A stretch of 60,683 nucleotides of DNA from assembly GCA_015680685.1 (NCBI GenBank), contig MNCI01035640.1:1-60683 (forward strand). Direction: 5' to 3'. The first letter of the stretch is position 1; every line of letters starts with the position of its first letter. Of this stretch, positions 11,101-22,477 are shown piece by piece. The stretch is from Gnetum montanum (lineage: Eukaryota > Streptophyta > Gnetopsida > Gnetales > Gnetaceae). A program made the translations under genes and the position numbers. The notes beneath the pieces were generated by a model that saw only the letters and a program-made list of their open reading frames with translations, made no database searches and was not told where the DNA came from.

Positions 11101-13699
11101 TTTTCAGCGTCCCTTCTGATGGTCTCCCCATGGGAGAAAAATCTAAGAAAGATGCACACCATTAGGGAGACAATGAGGAGTGTCTAGGGGCAGCAAAGGA
11201 CCAAAAGGGGATCTACATTGAGAAGGTGAGGCTATGGGTGGCCAAAATGATTTACCCTATTTTCCATGCCCATGCCTTCCCTAAGCGACTATCCAAAGGA
11301 AAAGTCATTGGAATTGAGCAGGCTTGGATAATGAGGGATGTCATGGAAGAGGGAACCTGTTACAATTGTGCCAAATACCTTTGCAAAGGCATGCTGGCTA
11401 AAATGGTCAAGCTCCATGGGAAGCTTGAGTCTCGATTCAATGTACACCATGCCTTCTTCATAGCCTGCTTGCAGTGTTTTGCGAAATTCTTGGTAGTCTA
11501 CGAGAATGGAGTCTGGATGCTACAAGATCATAGCCAAATTTTCAAGCCATGGATCTACCAAGTCTTCCATACCACTCTATCTCAAGACCCCCCGGAAGCT
11601 ATTGCGGAATCATTTTCAATGATGACCAGGGATCGGGTGGCATACAACTTTCATGCCCAGGATAGTGTCGGAGAGGTGACCCCATTACCACCGGTAGTGT
11701 GACATGGGGGGAACGCCTCATTACAGAGATGTTAACAACTAAGTTGCAATGCAAGAGACCTTCCCTGGCTGAGGAACTTCCCCGTACAATGAGGAAAGAG
11801 GGAAGAAGCTGTGGCTCAAACTTCGTAGAGTGCAACCTCTGATTGGTAAGTGTTTTCTCTTTTTTGCTAACGTTCGCTACACTGTGTTACGCTAGGTAGC
11901 ATTGCACAACATAGCATCTGCTTTGAGTTGGTACAATTTGCTTACCATGACTATACTTTATTAGTAGAGGAAGAAGAGGAATAAGGGAAAGAAGAGGTGG
12001 TGGCCCCTACAACAGGGACGACTAGCAAGAATGAAGAGGCTCTGACCACAGAGGAGAGGGCCCCTATCGATGAAGAAGGGGCCCCTGCTATAGAAGAAAG
12101 GTCCTTAGCTGGTGAGAAGGAGGTCTTCACCGATGAAGAGGAGGCCCCTGCCAATGAAAAAAGGGGTCCAACCAATGAGGAAGAGGCTCTTGGTAATCAG
12201 GCAGAGGTCCCTGTTGATGACCCTTTTGAGGAGAGTAGCTCAATACCAAATGGGCATGTGAACATTGAAGACGCTGCTACATTCTTGGGTCAACTGGAAG
12301 GAGAGGGGCTTCATTTGGACGCTAGTGAGGTTGACTGCATATTTGATAGTGTATCGATAGACAACCCCCCTCCCCCCCCCCCCCCCCCACTATCACCCTT
12401 GAGGGTTTACTAGGTAGGAGCTTTACACTGTCATTTATGTTGTTCATCAACTTTATCATGGTTTCCCTCCATTGTGGCTAACACATTTTCATTGTGTAGC
12501 TAACACTACTATTGATATCTTTGGCCCTTCCTTGATCTACCTACGATCGTAGATCGAGACCCCCAACAAATTTACTTTCATGGAGGGGATGGTCAACGAC
12601 ATGATCTATTGTCTAAAACAGATTGACCTGGAAGTGGGTAAGTCAAAATTGCTACTCTAGACTCTCTAAAATGTTGTTGCTTCACTATGCCACTATGACT
12701 AATGCCTTTGTATGTGTGATTGGCAGCCTCTCGCCTCTAGTGGGATCCTAGAAAAGCGATTGAGGTTGACACCTTGCCTAAATTTCCACCAAAGGTTACC
12801 GAAGTATCTCATTGCATATACGATGAAGCAAGTCAATGTGTTCTGTACTTGGCAAGCTGCTTATGGGAATGTAGGTGTGTGAATGAAGACCTCTGGATAT
12901 GGGTATAGAGGCTTGAGAAGGATAAGCCCAACCTAAATACCAAGGTGGAAGATCTCCAATTGAGGAATGAATTCCTATTGGCCCGAGACACCAACGATGG
13001 TAGTTGGCACATGACTGTCATTGACTACGCAAGGTATTGGATGGTCGTGTAATGCAACAATGAGGCCACTCATGAAATAATAGAACAACACATGCAAATG
13101 GACCTGTAAGCCTAGAAGAACCAAGAATAGAAGGACTACAGTGCAAAATTTTATGATTGGGGGCAGCCACAGAAAAACCACAAACATATGTATAAACTAG
13201 TGTGTGCCACTTATCGTAAACAATATCAGGATGCCTCTATTAAGTTACATACTTACGAGGTATTCCTAGACATTATTGGTGCTTATGGAACTTACAACAG
13301 GTTTATGCAATAGGTGATAGTAAGTGAATCTCCCGAAAGGGAAATGACCTTTCCTGTGGGTGAGATTGCCACTGTCGCCTTTTCTCTAAGACCACTGAGA
13401 TTAACATCCATAGAAAAGGAGAAAGCTGAGGCAAGAACTGACCTGGGAGATAGGAATTGGGCTGATATTATAGAAGAGAAGATCTTGCAATGCTTCACGG
13501 AAGGCATGGATCAGATACCCCTCGAAATAGATGCAGGGTCGTCTCGGGTCAGTCATTTCTTAGTGTTGTGATAATTTATTTTATTCGAGTCCTTATTATA
13601 GCTTTAGCTGACTATTTTATTTTACTTGTGGTACAGAATCCATATGAAAAAACTAGACCTAATGAGGTAGGGGATGATGGAGTGGGCAAAGGGTCATAG
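8177..13699 (+). pseudogene. Antisense multi-exon gene carried by element A
   Basis: This gene lies opposite to gag-pol, between protease and RT. Approximate exons: 8177-8269 (ATG in a ccATGG context), 9899-10348, 10444-10718, 10809-11845, 11965-12413, 12553-12637, 12741-13547, 13637-13699 (ends TAG). Most inferred junctions have GT and AG; the first donor and the 10809 acceptor are weak. Exon 2 has an FCP1-like HAD segment: an IVLEIVGALCY strand, then VWFWEGA, a stop in place of one residue, DFLEFFLHHF. Exon 4 resembles plant transposon-associated domains and aligns with C (for example VHGVPVVFKI against IKGVKVVFHL). Exon 5 is acidic with a repeating E/D-rich unit and a proline/C tract. Exon 7 is predicted coiled coil. 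Stops in exons 2, 4 and 7 show decay. The same exon order in C argues that it is a real, formerly functional gene. Exact borders are my inference. Confidence 0.7.
8264..9885. repeat. 812-bp tandem duplication in intron 1 of A's antisense gene
   Basis: Copy 1 is 8264-9075 and copy 2 is 9076-9885, starting at GCTGAAGTGTGGGAGG in each. They differ by scattered substitutions and short indels, only a few percent by eye. Both contain several palindromic GCTATGC/TAGCGTAGC words. The left edge coincides with the inferred end of exon 1, so the duplication may repeat intronic regulatory sequence. Confidence 0.85.
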
Positions 13700-13886
13700 C
13701 ATAGCAGCCGAACATTTTATTTGAATTCTTGCAAAAAATGTTGCAAAAATTATTGATTAATATTTTAAATGAAAGAAAAAATGGAATACGAAGAGATTTA
13801 TTTCATTTTGGCTTATGTGTTGTATTTATTTTTATTTTATTCTTTATTTTTTTTTTGAATTAAACTCCTTGGGAGCATCTTGTTTT

Positions 13887-14092
13887 AGTTTTAGTCCATT
13901 TGGGGACAACGTTAGTTTTAGTCCATTTTGGGCCATTGGTAGTTTTGGGCCATTTCTGGCCGTCACTAGTTTTAGGCCATTTCGGGCTGTTGTAAGTTTT
14001 AGGCCATTTCAGGCTGTTGTAAGTTTTAGGCCATTTCAGGCTGTTGGATGATGGTAATAAAAAATTTTGCTAGTTTTAGGGCTTAGCGGGCC
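13887..14092 (-). repeat. Cluster of GYC-N6-GRC-type motifs (A, after protease)
   Basis: About seven copies at about 28-bp spacing. On the element strand they read (A/G)GCC, six bases such as TGAAAT or CGAAAT, GGCC, TAAAACT, or GTCC, six bases, GGAC, TAAAACT. The stem arms change together. The cluster sits between the end of the antisense gene and the end of the gag-protease ORF. Confidence 0.7.
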
Positions 14093-14249
14093 ATGGTGTT
14101 ATGTAAATAGTGGACATGATGTGAACAGTTTAAAGGATGAGTTAGACACTTAGCATGATCGAATGAATATGAAGCAAATAAATAATAAACGTATGATAAG
14201 TGTTAGTTGTGTTGGAAGCAATGAAGTAGTTACACTACGCAAGTAACAA

Positions 14250-17200
14250 TCATCCTTGCAGCTGCTTTCTAACCCATTGTGGGCTTGGCGATGCATAAGG
14301 CCAAGGGGCTTTATTGTGATATTCTTCTATGTCGTTATCTATCACTTGAAAAGGCAACTCAGCACACATAGTTTCATTTTCTGAGCTGGCATTTTGGGCT
14401 AACTCATTTGCCACACAAGTAGCTTCGGTGGAGACAGGCGCTTTAGTCTCAGAGGTTATTACTTCTGAACCTTGCTCCATGTCAATATTGTTTATCACCT
14501 GGGTAGCTACTTCATCATCATAAATCACCACCTCCTTGCTCGCATAAGGTAGGTGGATTTCTTGATGTATGGGTGAAGAGACAGCCCTGAGTTGGGCTAA
14601 CCACGACCTCCCCAAGATTAGGTTAAACCTGGGAATCTCTTCTACCACGATGAATGTTGCCCTTCTGGGGAACTGATCCCCTACCACACTGTTAATGTGG
14701 ATAGTGCCTTTTACCATCACCCGTGCTCTGATGAATGGCTTCAGACATGACATTGTCATGGGTTTGATCTGATACACCAAACCTAGTTTATCCACTATGG
14801 GGAATAGGATGACATTTGTAGCAACCTTGTCATCAACGTGTACTCTTCGGATGTTGTGTCGACCCACCTGAATTGTGATGAATAGGGGTGCTGTTGTCAC
14901 TTGACCCTTTTTAGGGTCATCCTTAATGAACTCGTCATGGAATGTCAACTGAGGGCCATGGTTCTTCAGGTGTAAAAGGAAGCATGACCACATAGATTTC
15001 TTTCTTCTCTGCCAGCATGTTTTTGTCAATTGGTATGGATGTTAACATATAAACCAAGGCCTCGTGGTGTACAATGGAGGTCATTACCAGGTTTTACAGG
15101 CTCAAGGTTGTATTCTTTTATTTTAGAGCCTATTTAACCTTAGTAAGGGCATTTAGGAGGTCCTGTTCACTTTCTTGTTCTTTGCCACCCTTCTCTCCCT
15201 CCATTCATCCTAGAAGATGAATTTTTCGAGGAGGAGCAGTTTTAGGTTTGGGGCTAGACCCTTTCAAGCACGATGGCGATGTTTGTGTGCACATAGTGGT
15301 GTCAACTGTTGATGATGAGGGGGATGTATACACAGAGGATGAGGGGGTAGGCTTGGACAGACCTGGGGTGGTATGTTCCTTGGTCGTTTCATCCATCAGA
15401 TGCTCTACCCGTTTCTTTGAATGAGAAGGATGTGATGTCATCTTAGGTTGGCTCTGTGTGATGGAGGCAGTTGAGTGTTTTGGCCCCCTAATGACGAACA
15501 GTGCTTGTGGCATTAGTACGAGCGACGATGTAGTTTTTAATACAAAAGGTGCAAGGGCAAATGTCCAAGGAGTAACCTTGAGGACAAATGGTTGTTGTGG
15601 TGTCTTTTTTATCGTTGTTGGTGTTGCTATGCTACATTGAAGCAGACAAACCATAAACGGCTGCTGTCGTAGTTCTAGATTACTATCTACGCCAATCGTG
15701 TTGATAATGTACCCCACATTGTTAGCGTTGAGGGGGTCCTTGTAAACGTGTATGGATTAATTTTTGGGGCAGATAGGGTTGCTTTCATTTAGAACCAACT
15801 TCCCCTGATCAATCATCCATTGAATGTAATCTTTTAAGGCTAGACAGTAATCCATGTTGTGATCACAAAGTTGATGGTAGTCACAAAACCACTCAAGTTG
15901 GAAGTTCTTAGGAATTGGCGGCTCATTGGGCATAGCTAAGGAGGGGTTCCTAAGGAGTTCGCAATACCGCTGATGTCGTTTGGTTGCCTCTTTTGACATC
16001 GGCGTATGTTAAATGTACCCAGCCCCTAGCAATTACTTCAGAAGTTCTGAAGGCTTGACAGGTAGAGGGGTATACTTAGAGCGATCTTTCCATTTGAAGT
16101 TGGATTTAGGTAGGGTTGATGCCTCTGGTGTCAATGTGGAGGGTTGGGTAGCATTACTTGAGTTAGGTGCAGGGTTAGTTCATGTTGTGACTGCTTTCTT
16201 GTTATTGTTTCTGTTGGGCTTAGCCTCATTTCCCACGGTGGCCATCGTGGCCATTGCGACTTTGCCATTCTCTTTGTCTTTTTTGGTATATGCATTTTTA
16301 TACGCAACATAGGTTAGGTCTCTATTGACTTCAGCCATGTCTTGGATTCTTTTTGTCTAGGCAAAAGATTGACTAAGAGAGCGTGGGGCTAGGTAGTACA
16401 ACTTGGATTTGATGAAATCATTTACCGCCCTCTTAAAGATGGCCAGCAATTAGGCCTCCACGATAGGCTTACGAATCTCATTCAAGGTAGCGCTCCACCA
16501 CTGTATAAACTTTTGCACTGACTCTAGTAGGTCTTACTTAACGCCCATCAGCTAATCCAGCGTGACTTCGGGCTTCAAGTTATACTTGAAGCGGGTCACG
16601 AACTGAGTTAGAAGCTATTCCAGTGTTGATATGGAGGTGCACAGGAGTGTGTGGTACTAGTCTAAAGATTTGCTCATCAGAGACATAACAGAGATGCAAA
16701 TAATGGTGTGCGGATACTACTACAAAAATAAAGATTCAGATCTAAATGTGACTAAATGCGCATTAGGGTTGCCCTCCTCATTGTATTTTGTGAATTGGGG
16801 GAGTGGGATCCCAAGAGGTAACATGAGCATAGGAACCACCGTGCTAATGGGATTGTCATGGTAGAAATCCATGACGTGCATCATGTTAGAACCGACAAAT
16901 TTGAGATGTTTAATCTCTTCAATAAGGGTCTGGATAAGTTGAAATGCTTGGTCCAGACTCGGAGACGACATAGATGGTTGTGGGGTTGTAGGGGAAACCA
17001 TCGTTGGTGGTGTAGTAAGGACAGTGGCCTGGCTCATAGGAGGTGTCGTTGGGATTGCCCTTGCAAAGGGTGTTACCTATGAGGTCCACCACCCAGTGGG
17101 TGGTGCTGCTAGAGTAGCAACCACTAGCGGTGCTGTGGGGTTAGTCATTTGCATGACTGATGGAACGGGCCACAGTCCCGTGCTTGTTTGTGACACCTGC

Positions 17201-17691
17201 GGGACTTGGTATGCTTGGTGGTAAGGGTAATGTGACATCTGGTGGGGTTGTGAAATAGGGAGTGAAGTAGCTGGGGTCCACCATGCAGTTGGGGTTGGGC
17301 CTACCACTGATGGTGGAATAGGTGTAGATGATAAGACAGGAGTGGAGACTCCATGCAGCTATGAAGTAGATGCGATGTGTATGTAGGGCAACGTAGGTGT
17401 GACTAGCGCTTGGTATGAGGATGGGATAGAATGAGGATGGAGAGTATCTAGGAATGAAACTGAGGGAGGAGCATGCTGATACATTGAGGGTGCAAGATGG
17501 CTTCCCATGGCTAATGAAAACGTAGATTGAGGTGGAGTCGTGGTAATCAAAAAGGAAGCTGACGCAAAAAGTGGGTTTGACCTGAAGACCGTGGTGGGAG
17601 GGATGATCGCAAGGTAAGTCTAGCCACCTTCCTCAAACTAGGAGTCCAGGTCCTCCTGGTTGTCCTAGAAAGCCTCATCATAATGAGACAT
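14250..17691 (-). pseudogene. gag-pro: Element A gag-protease ORF (decayed)
   Basis: Starts at an ATG at 17691 and ends at the stop after WVRKQLQG at about 14250. Order in element sense: a Pro/Thr/Ser/Gln-rich N-terminal region; a gag domain with the conserved MDFYHDNPIS stretch near 16870; a zinc-knuckle-like motif FCDYHQLCDHNMDYC near 15900-15855; a linker with repeated (Q/A)PFVLK-type units; and an aspartic protease at 15029-14250. The protease has VHVDDKVATNV in the active-site position (C has VDDGATTNV) and the C-terminal FNLILGRSWLAQLRA motif. Stops in the first 15 codons and several frameshifts break the frame. Protease shares the ORF with gag and is separated from RT by almost 7 kb. 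Confidence 0.85.
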
Positions 17692-17767
17692 CGTATCTAG
17701 TTCCTTAGACTTACTGACCCGTAGCAGCTGATCTAAGATCCACTAATACATTTTAATAAGGGAGATG

Positions 17768-18038
17768 GTCGATCAAACTGGGACTTAATAGGTGTATCTT
17801 AACCTTTTTGTAAATGCTAGTTTCGGAAGTGAGACACGTGGAGTAGATCGATGATCAATAAATGCAAAACAATGAAAATAGTGCAAAACAATGATTATAG
17901 TAAGGAAATAACAAATCAAGTTTGGGTGAGAAAGTGCACCACCCCAAAGGTCGCGGATTTTATCATTTACCTTGTTGAAAAGTGTACAGCAGGTTATGCC
18001 ACACTTGAGAGAGGCTACTTACACTGAGCAGTATAGTC
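17768..18038 (-). repeat. Partial U5 duplicate in the leader of element A
   Basis: About 271 bp matching 18544-18814 (5' LTR) and 496-766 (3' LTR) at roughly 90-95% by eye. It lies between the primer site and the gag start, so the leader carries an extra piece of U5. No TG or CA ends or separate TSD were seen, which suggests template switching or recombination rather than insertion. Confidence 0.8.
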
Positions 18039-18397
18039 AGGCGACAAATGTCGAATCCTAAGGGACTAGCATGGTGCTAGCATCGGGCTAGGTGGTCGCT
18101 TAGCACCCATGATGCTTTGAGCCAAGAAAGGAGCCTCAAGGATCATGGTGGAAACAACAGTTGTTGGTAGAATCATTTTGCATGATAAACAAGGAAAATT
18201 ACAAATGAGAAACACGAAAATCAATAGGAGATCGGAGGCTTTTCGTCTTGCCAGGTTCCAAAGGAACCATCATCATAACCAATCTACACCACATGAGGTG
18301 TAAACAACCACAAAAGGGTGTCATGTTTATGCTAGTGGATGATGGGGTACAGAGAGCATGTAGGACTACCCATAAGACGCAATAAGGGCACTGAAAA
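18039..18397. other. Leader of element A between primer site and U5 duplicate
   Basis: About 360 bp with no gene I can support. A 72-codon minus frame at 18199-18417 overlaps the primer site and has no domain. Confidence 0.4.
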
Positions 18398-18416
18398 GGC
18401 CCTTCTTCTAGTGCCA
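18398..18416 (-). other. Primer binding site of element A
   Basis: On the element strand TGGCACTAGAAGAAGGGCC starts five bases after the end of the 5' LTR. B (57867-57849) and C (33332-33350) have near-identical sequences at exactly the same five-base distance. I could not match it confidently to a specific plant tRNA 3' end. Confidence 0.7.
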
Positions 18417-18421
18417 AAAAC

Positions 18422-19798
18422 TGTAACTACGGAAAATATCAATGGTTGGAACACCGAAAGGTTGTTGGGAAAATAGTTTAACCCTGGATCTGTGTGAGGG
18501 TCGTGCTGGAGAGAAACGGATGCGAGGCACCCTGAACAATCTGGTCAATCAGACAAGGACTTAATAGGTGTATCTTAACCTTTTCGTAAACGCTAGTTTC
18601 GGAAGCGAGACATGTGGAGTAGATCGATGATCAATAAATGCAAAACAATGAAAATAGTGCAAAACAATGATTATAGTAAGGAAATAACAAATTAAGTTTG
18701 GGTGAGAAAGTGCACCACCCCAAAGGTCATGGATTTGATCCTTTACCTTGTTGAAAAGTGTACAACAGGTTATGCAACACTTGAGAGAGACTACTTACAC
18801 CGAGTAGTATAGTCATAAGTCTTCTGCTTGCTGCTCTATTTGCTAACATGCCAAAATGATTGACTCACAAAAGGGATATGTTTGGAGCCAACCAAAGGAC
18901 TCAAAGGTAACTAGAATGCTCAAAATTCCAACTATTCTCAACTATGCTCTCTGAAAGCCAACTTGAAAGCCAACTGCGCCAAAAAGCCAACCAAAAAGCC
19001 AAACAGCCAATGAAAAGATGCCAACCCTTTGAGCATTGTTTGTCAGGGTATTTATAGGACCAGGAGAAGGAGAGAAACATGGGTTGGATGCCATGTGTCC
19101 TAGACCCCACGAGGTGCTAACATGTCTATATTGTGTAGGTGTGCGATGCTGGATGCGAACTTTGTTACGTTGTGACTATACTGCTGAGATTGCATGTGCC
19201 AAAATCCAATGTGCTAACAATGTGAGAAAAATGGACTCTATGCTCTAGGACTACGTCTTCCCTACTCTTACAAGTAAGGTCAAGCGTAGGAACAATTTTT
19301 TGGGAGTTGACCAGGGGTATGCAAAAATGAAGTAAAATTGCTGATTTCACCAAGGAGATGCTAGAGTGAGAAAGATCATTGCCAACAAGTTCTAGAGCTA
19401 CCTGAAGACATCTTGATGCTTCTGTACCAGTGTTGCATTACTCATGATGTTTAGCACATTGGCGTAGCATAAGTAGCTACTTGCTACGCTACATAGCGTA
19501 GCATAGTGTAGCCACTGGTCTTAATTGAAATTTGTGTAGGAGTTGAAAAGCATTTGTCTGAGGCTTAGTCATGCTAAGAACTGTAACTTTTTTCCTTCAT
19601 GATGGGAAGCCTTTGGACTTGCTAAATTTATGTTTGGCATACTTTTGTTGTTTTTGTATTGTTTTTACGCTATGCTATGCTATGTAGCATAGCACAACGT
19701 AGTAGCTAGTGTACCATGCTTCCTTGCTTAATTCGCCATTTTCTAGGAAGAAACTTTTCTCGTAGCCTGAGGGCTAAGTGGGGCAGGGAGTTTTGGGG
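18422..19798 (-). repeat. Element A 5' LTR, left part (broken by element B)
   Basis: U5, R and part of U3 of A's 5' LTR. It matches 372 to about 1735. The match stops at the tgggg target duplication of element B and resumes at 59106. A TATA box is at 19056-19049 on the minus strand. Confidence 0.95.
19794..19798. repeat. Left target-site duplication of element B
   Basis: tgggg, repeated at 59101-59105. Removing one copy and everything between rejoins A's LTR to match the other LTR copy. Confidence 0.95.
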
Positions 19799-21026
19799 TG
19801 TACCATCTGAAATCGTCGGTCTTCGGCTGGAAGGAAATAGAGACTGTGGGATCACCGGACACGCACAGAAGACCCTACCTTCGCCAGAGGGTGAGCTGGA
19901 ATGAACGAAGGTAGAGTACCTTGAGTGGTCCGCACGTAGATCAGACAAGGACTTCCCCGAACGTACACCGAAGTGCTATACGCTGGGTTATATGTAAACG
20001 ACGTAGCGGGCGTAAAATAGAGCATAAACAGCGTAGTAGATGCGAACAGAGCGTACGCGTAAACGAGCGTAAACAGAACACATGCACAAAATTAATGTAA
20101 ACTCTAAACAATTTTATGAAGAAGATGTAACAATGGTATTACAGGATGAGAGTACAGTGCACTGGTCTAACGCAGTTGTGATGAAACACAAGGCGGACGA
20201 AAAGCCCTGGTGGATGCAAGGATGACTGGGCTGGTTCACACTATAGGCGCGGCGTAGAGATTGTATGCTCAGCGTATAGGGTTTTCCAGCATAAAAGGTT
20301 TTTAGCTCTGGTGCGCAGCGTAATTGCTCTTTGGTATGCTCTGGGATTTTTGCCAACTGACCTGGATCAAGTGGAAAATTGGGGCTTTTATACCGGTTGT
20401 TATGCTAGACTCGGGTTGGGCGACATGTGGACGTTGATCGGGTGTAAAAAGGCGTAAAATTTACAAGTGTACAATATATTACATCTGCTGAGTGTATACG
20501 CTGGGCATATACACTGTATTAGGCAGGCATAGACTTTGGGCGTATACGTTGTATGTGCTGGGCGTAGATGCTGTGGACGCTGGGCGGATACGCTGACAAT
20601 GGCTGTGCGTATACGCTAGGCATATATGCTGATGGCTGCTGGACGTATACGCTGGGGTGCATACACTGATGGTTGCCGACTTGCTTCAATGCTTGCTCTT
20701 CAGTGCTGTTCTCATGCTGTCTTTAGAGATTTCATCGCCGGGCATACATGTCTGTTGCTGTGCCTGACGAGCGTACATGTGAGGTGTGTACGTTGGGCGT
20801 ATACGCTGAGAATGTCAGGCGTATACGCTGGGCATATACACTGTGGGTATGAATTTGGGCATATACGCTAGGCGTATACGCTACCACTGTATACTTAGTG
20901 AAAATTAAGTATTTTGATCCCCAAAGTTGCAATGTGTGACACCAAATGTAGCCGAGGTCGTTTGTCTGTCCCAGGGACCTGCTTCTTGCTGGAGAAGTAC
21001 CAAGCTCAAAATTTTGTGGTGTTTCA
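19799..21026 (-). repeat. Element B 3' LTR
   Basis: TGTACC...GTTTCA, 1228 bp, matching 57873-59100. The TATA box TATAAAAG is at 20392-20385 on the minus strand. U3 (right part) has about 15 intact or decayed copies of the palindrome GCGTATACGC between 20495 and 20885. The 80-codon minus frame at 20114-20356 recurs in all LTR copies only because the LTR is repeated. Confidence 0.95.
20495..20885. repeat. GCGTATACGC palindrome array in element B U3
   Basis: A self-complementary 10-mer repeated at irregular 15-40 bp intervals. Variants such as GCATATACGC, GTGTATACGC and GCATATATGC differ mainly at the two CpG positions, as expected for decay of methylated cytosine. The same array occurs at 58565-58965, 24688-25052 and 47930-48410. 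Confidence 0.85.
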
Positions 21027-21039
21027 TTGGCTCCTCTTT
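21027..21039 (-). other. Polypurine tract of element B with flanking hairpin
   Basis: On the minus strand AAAGAGGAGCCAA abuts the LTR start TGAAACACC. Inverted arms 21014-21024 with 21088-21098, and 21036-21049 with 21067-21080, enclose it, as in A and C. Confidence 0.8.
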
Positions 21040-22080
21040 GTTGACGCTTGGAGGAATCGACCCAAGAAGCATCAACAAAGAAGTGCAAAACACCACAAGC
21101 AACTCGGTAGAGACCCTGTTCGTAGCCACGTGACCAAACATCGTCGCACCGTGTTTAGTAGTACATGGGATCGGGAAAGTGAAATTTGTGGCTGGTAGGA
21201 AAATGAAGATTGTGGGGATCGATCATTGCCCAAGGGATTGCACTTGGGAAATGGGATGCTCAGGTGTGTGGCATACTGATCCTTGTCAATAGCCATTGTT
21301 TAGCAGACTCAGAGTTCAGACATGCAATGTGTGTCCTTTGGCAGAACAAGACTCTTGGTTAGTGTTCAAGAGAACTTGTTGGCAAGACCAAAGCCACAGG
21401 AGGATGTGTTACATTCTTTGGAAGAACAGGGACCATGTTTAGTGTTTAGGGGGAACCTGTTGGTGAAGAGCCAAATCCATGCAATTGGATGTTTCTTGAC
21501 CATTTTGGACATGAGTACTTGGTTTTGAGACAACTACCTTCCCGCCTGGGGCTTGTGTGGGAAGTGCCAGGGGTCTCGTTTTTTTGAAGAAGAAGATTTG
21601 CTTTGATCTTGTACTCATGCTCAAGTGCTATGCTGTGTGTTGCAACTGCTTTAAAGTGTTACAGTGTGCAATGTTGTGCGCAAAGTTTTGAATGGATTCG
21701 GGTGTATCAGAGGTGCGGTTGAGTAAAGTGTGTTGGTAAACGGATAGGGAATAAATCGGGGGATGGGGATGTCCATAGTAAACGGTTTGATTTAGCCTTG
21801 CCACGTGTGCTGTGAACATTGTCCCATCTTGCTGCTTGCGATGAAGTGCATCCTTGTGCAAAAACCTCTGGGTGTCATCCTACAAACACAACTCCAGGGA
21901 GATAAGAAGACCATGAATGAATAAGTGAGCTTAGGCTTGAACTGCTACAAATGGAACAAAGATACTGGGGGAGATTCTGAGCACTGTGCATGAATGGTAG
22001 TGATGTTGATGAGATTGTCCGATGGTGGGCGATGCAGTGATTCTGATGGATGAATGTGGCCACGATTTGAGGAACCAGAG
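21040..22080. other. Spacer between motif cluster and polypurine tract of B
   Basis: About 1 kb homologous to 46740-47770 of C. A minus-strand frame at 21861-21628 (77 codons) corresponds to part of the C frame at 46913-47362. It is interrupted in B and has no recognised domain. Confidence 0.5.
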
Positions 22081-22089
22081 ATGAACTTG

Positions 22090-22462
22090 CCAGTTTATAG
22101 TCGTAGAGGACTATCATGGGTTAGTTTTATGTCATAACCCGTTGGAAATTGCTCATTTAGCGTCGTGGCAGACGTTACGTTGCTAGTATCTAGTCTTAGC
22201 AGACCATGAAGAGGCAAACTAGTTTATAGTCTTAGCGGACTCTGGTGAATGTGATGGGGCAGTTTCACTATCATGTTGGACGGGTGCTAGTTTATCGTCA
22301 TTGCAGACATTGTGGGTATCAGTTTATTGTCATGATGCCAGGACAGGCTGTGGTATCAGTTTTAAGTCATGATCTAGGATTGTTCTGTGGTATCAGTTTA
22401 CCATCATGATTCCAGGACGAGCTGTGGTATCAGTTTATAGTCGTAATTCCAGGACTTGCACG
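22090..22462 (-). repeat. Cluster of GYC-N6-GRC-TAAACT motifs (B, after integrase)
   Basis: About eleven copies. Typical ones read on the element strand GTC, CGCTAA or TGCCAC or TGCAAT, GAC, TATAAACT or similar. Four copies nearest to integrase have a longer, ten-base loop (for example CTGGAATTAC). The cluster ends about 15 bp from the integrase stop. The mirror cluster in C is 46356-46720. Confidence 0.75.
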
Positions 22463-22477
22463 TACCTGTACTTACAC

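Noticed and set aside
13815-14051. ORF with FSPFG/FRPF-type repeats.
   Set aside because: It is the plus-strand translation of the GCC-N6-GGC stem-motif cluster.
20495-20885. Array of regularly recurring short palindromes considered as a CRISPR-like or satellite array.
   Set aside because: Spacing is irregular, there are no unique spacers of constant length, and it lies in a plant LTR U3.
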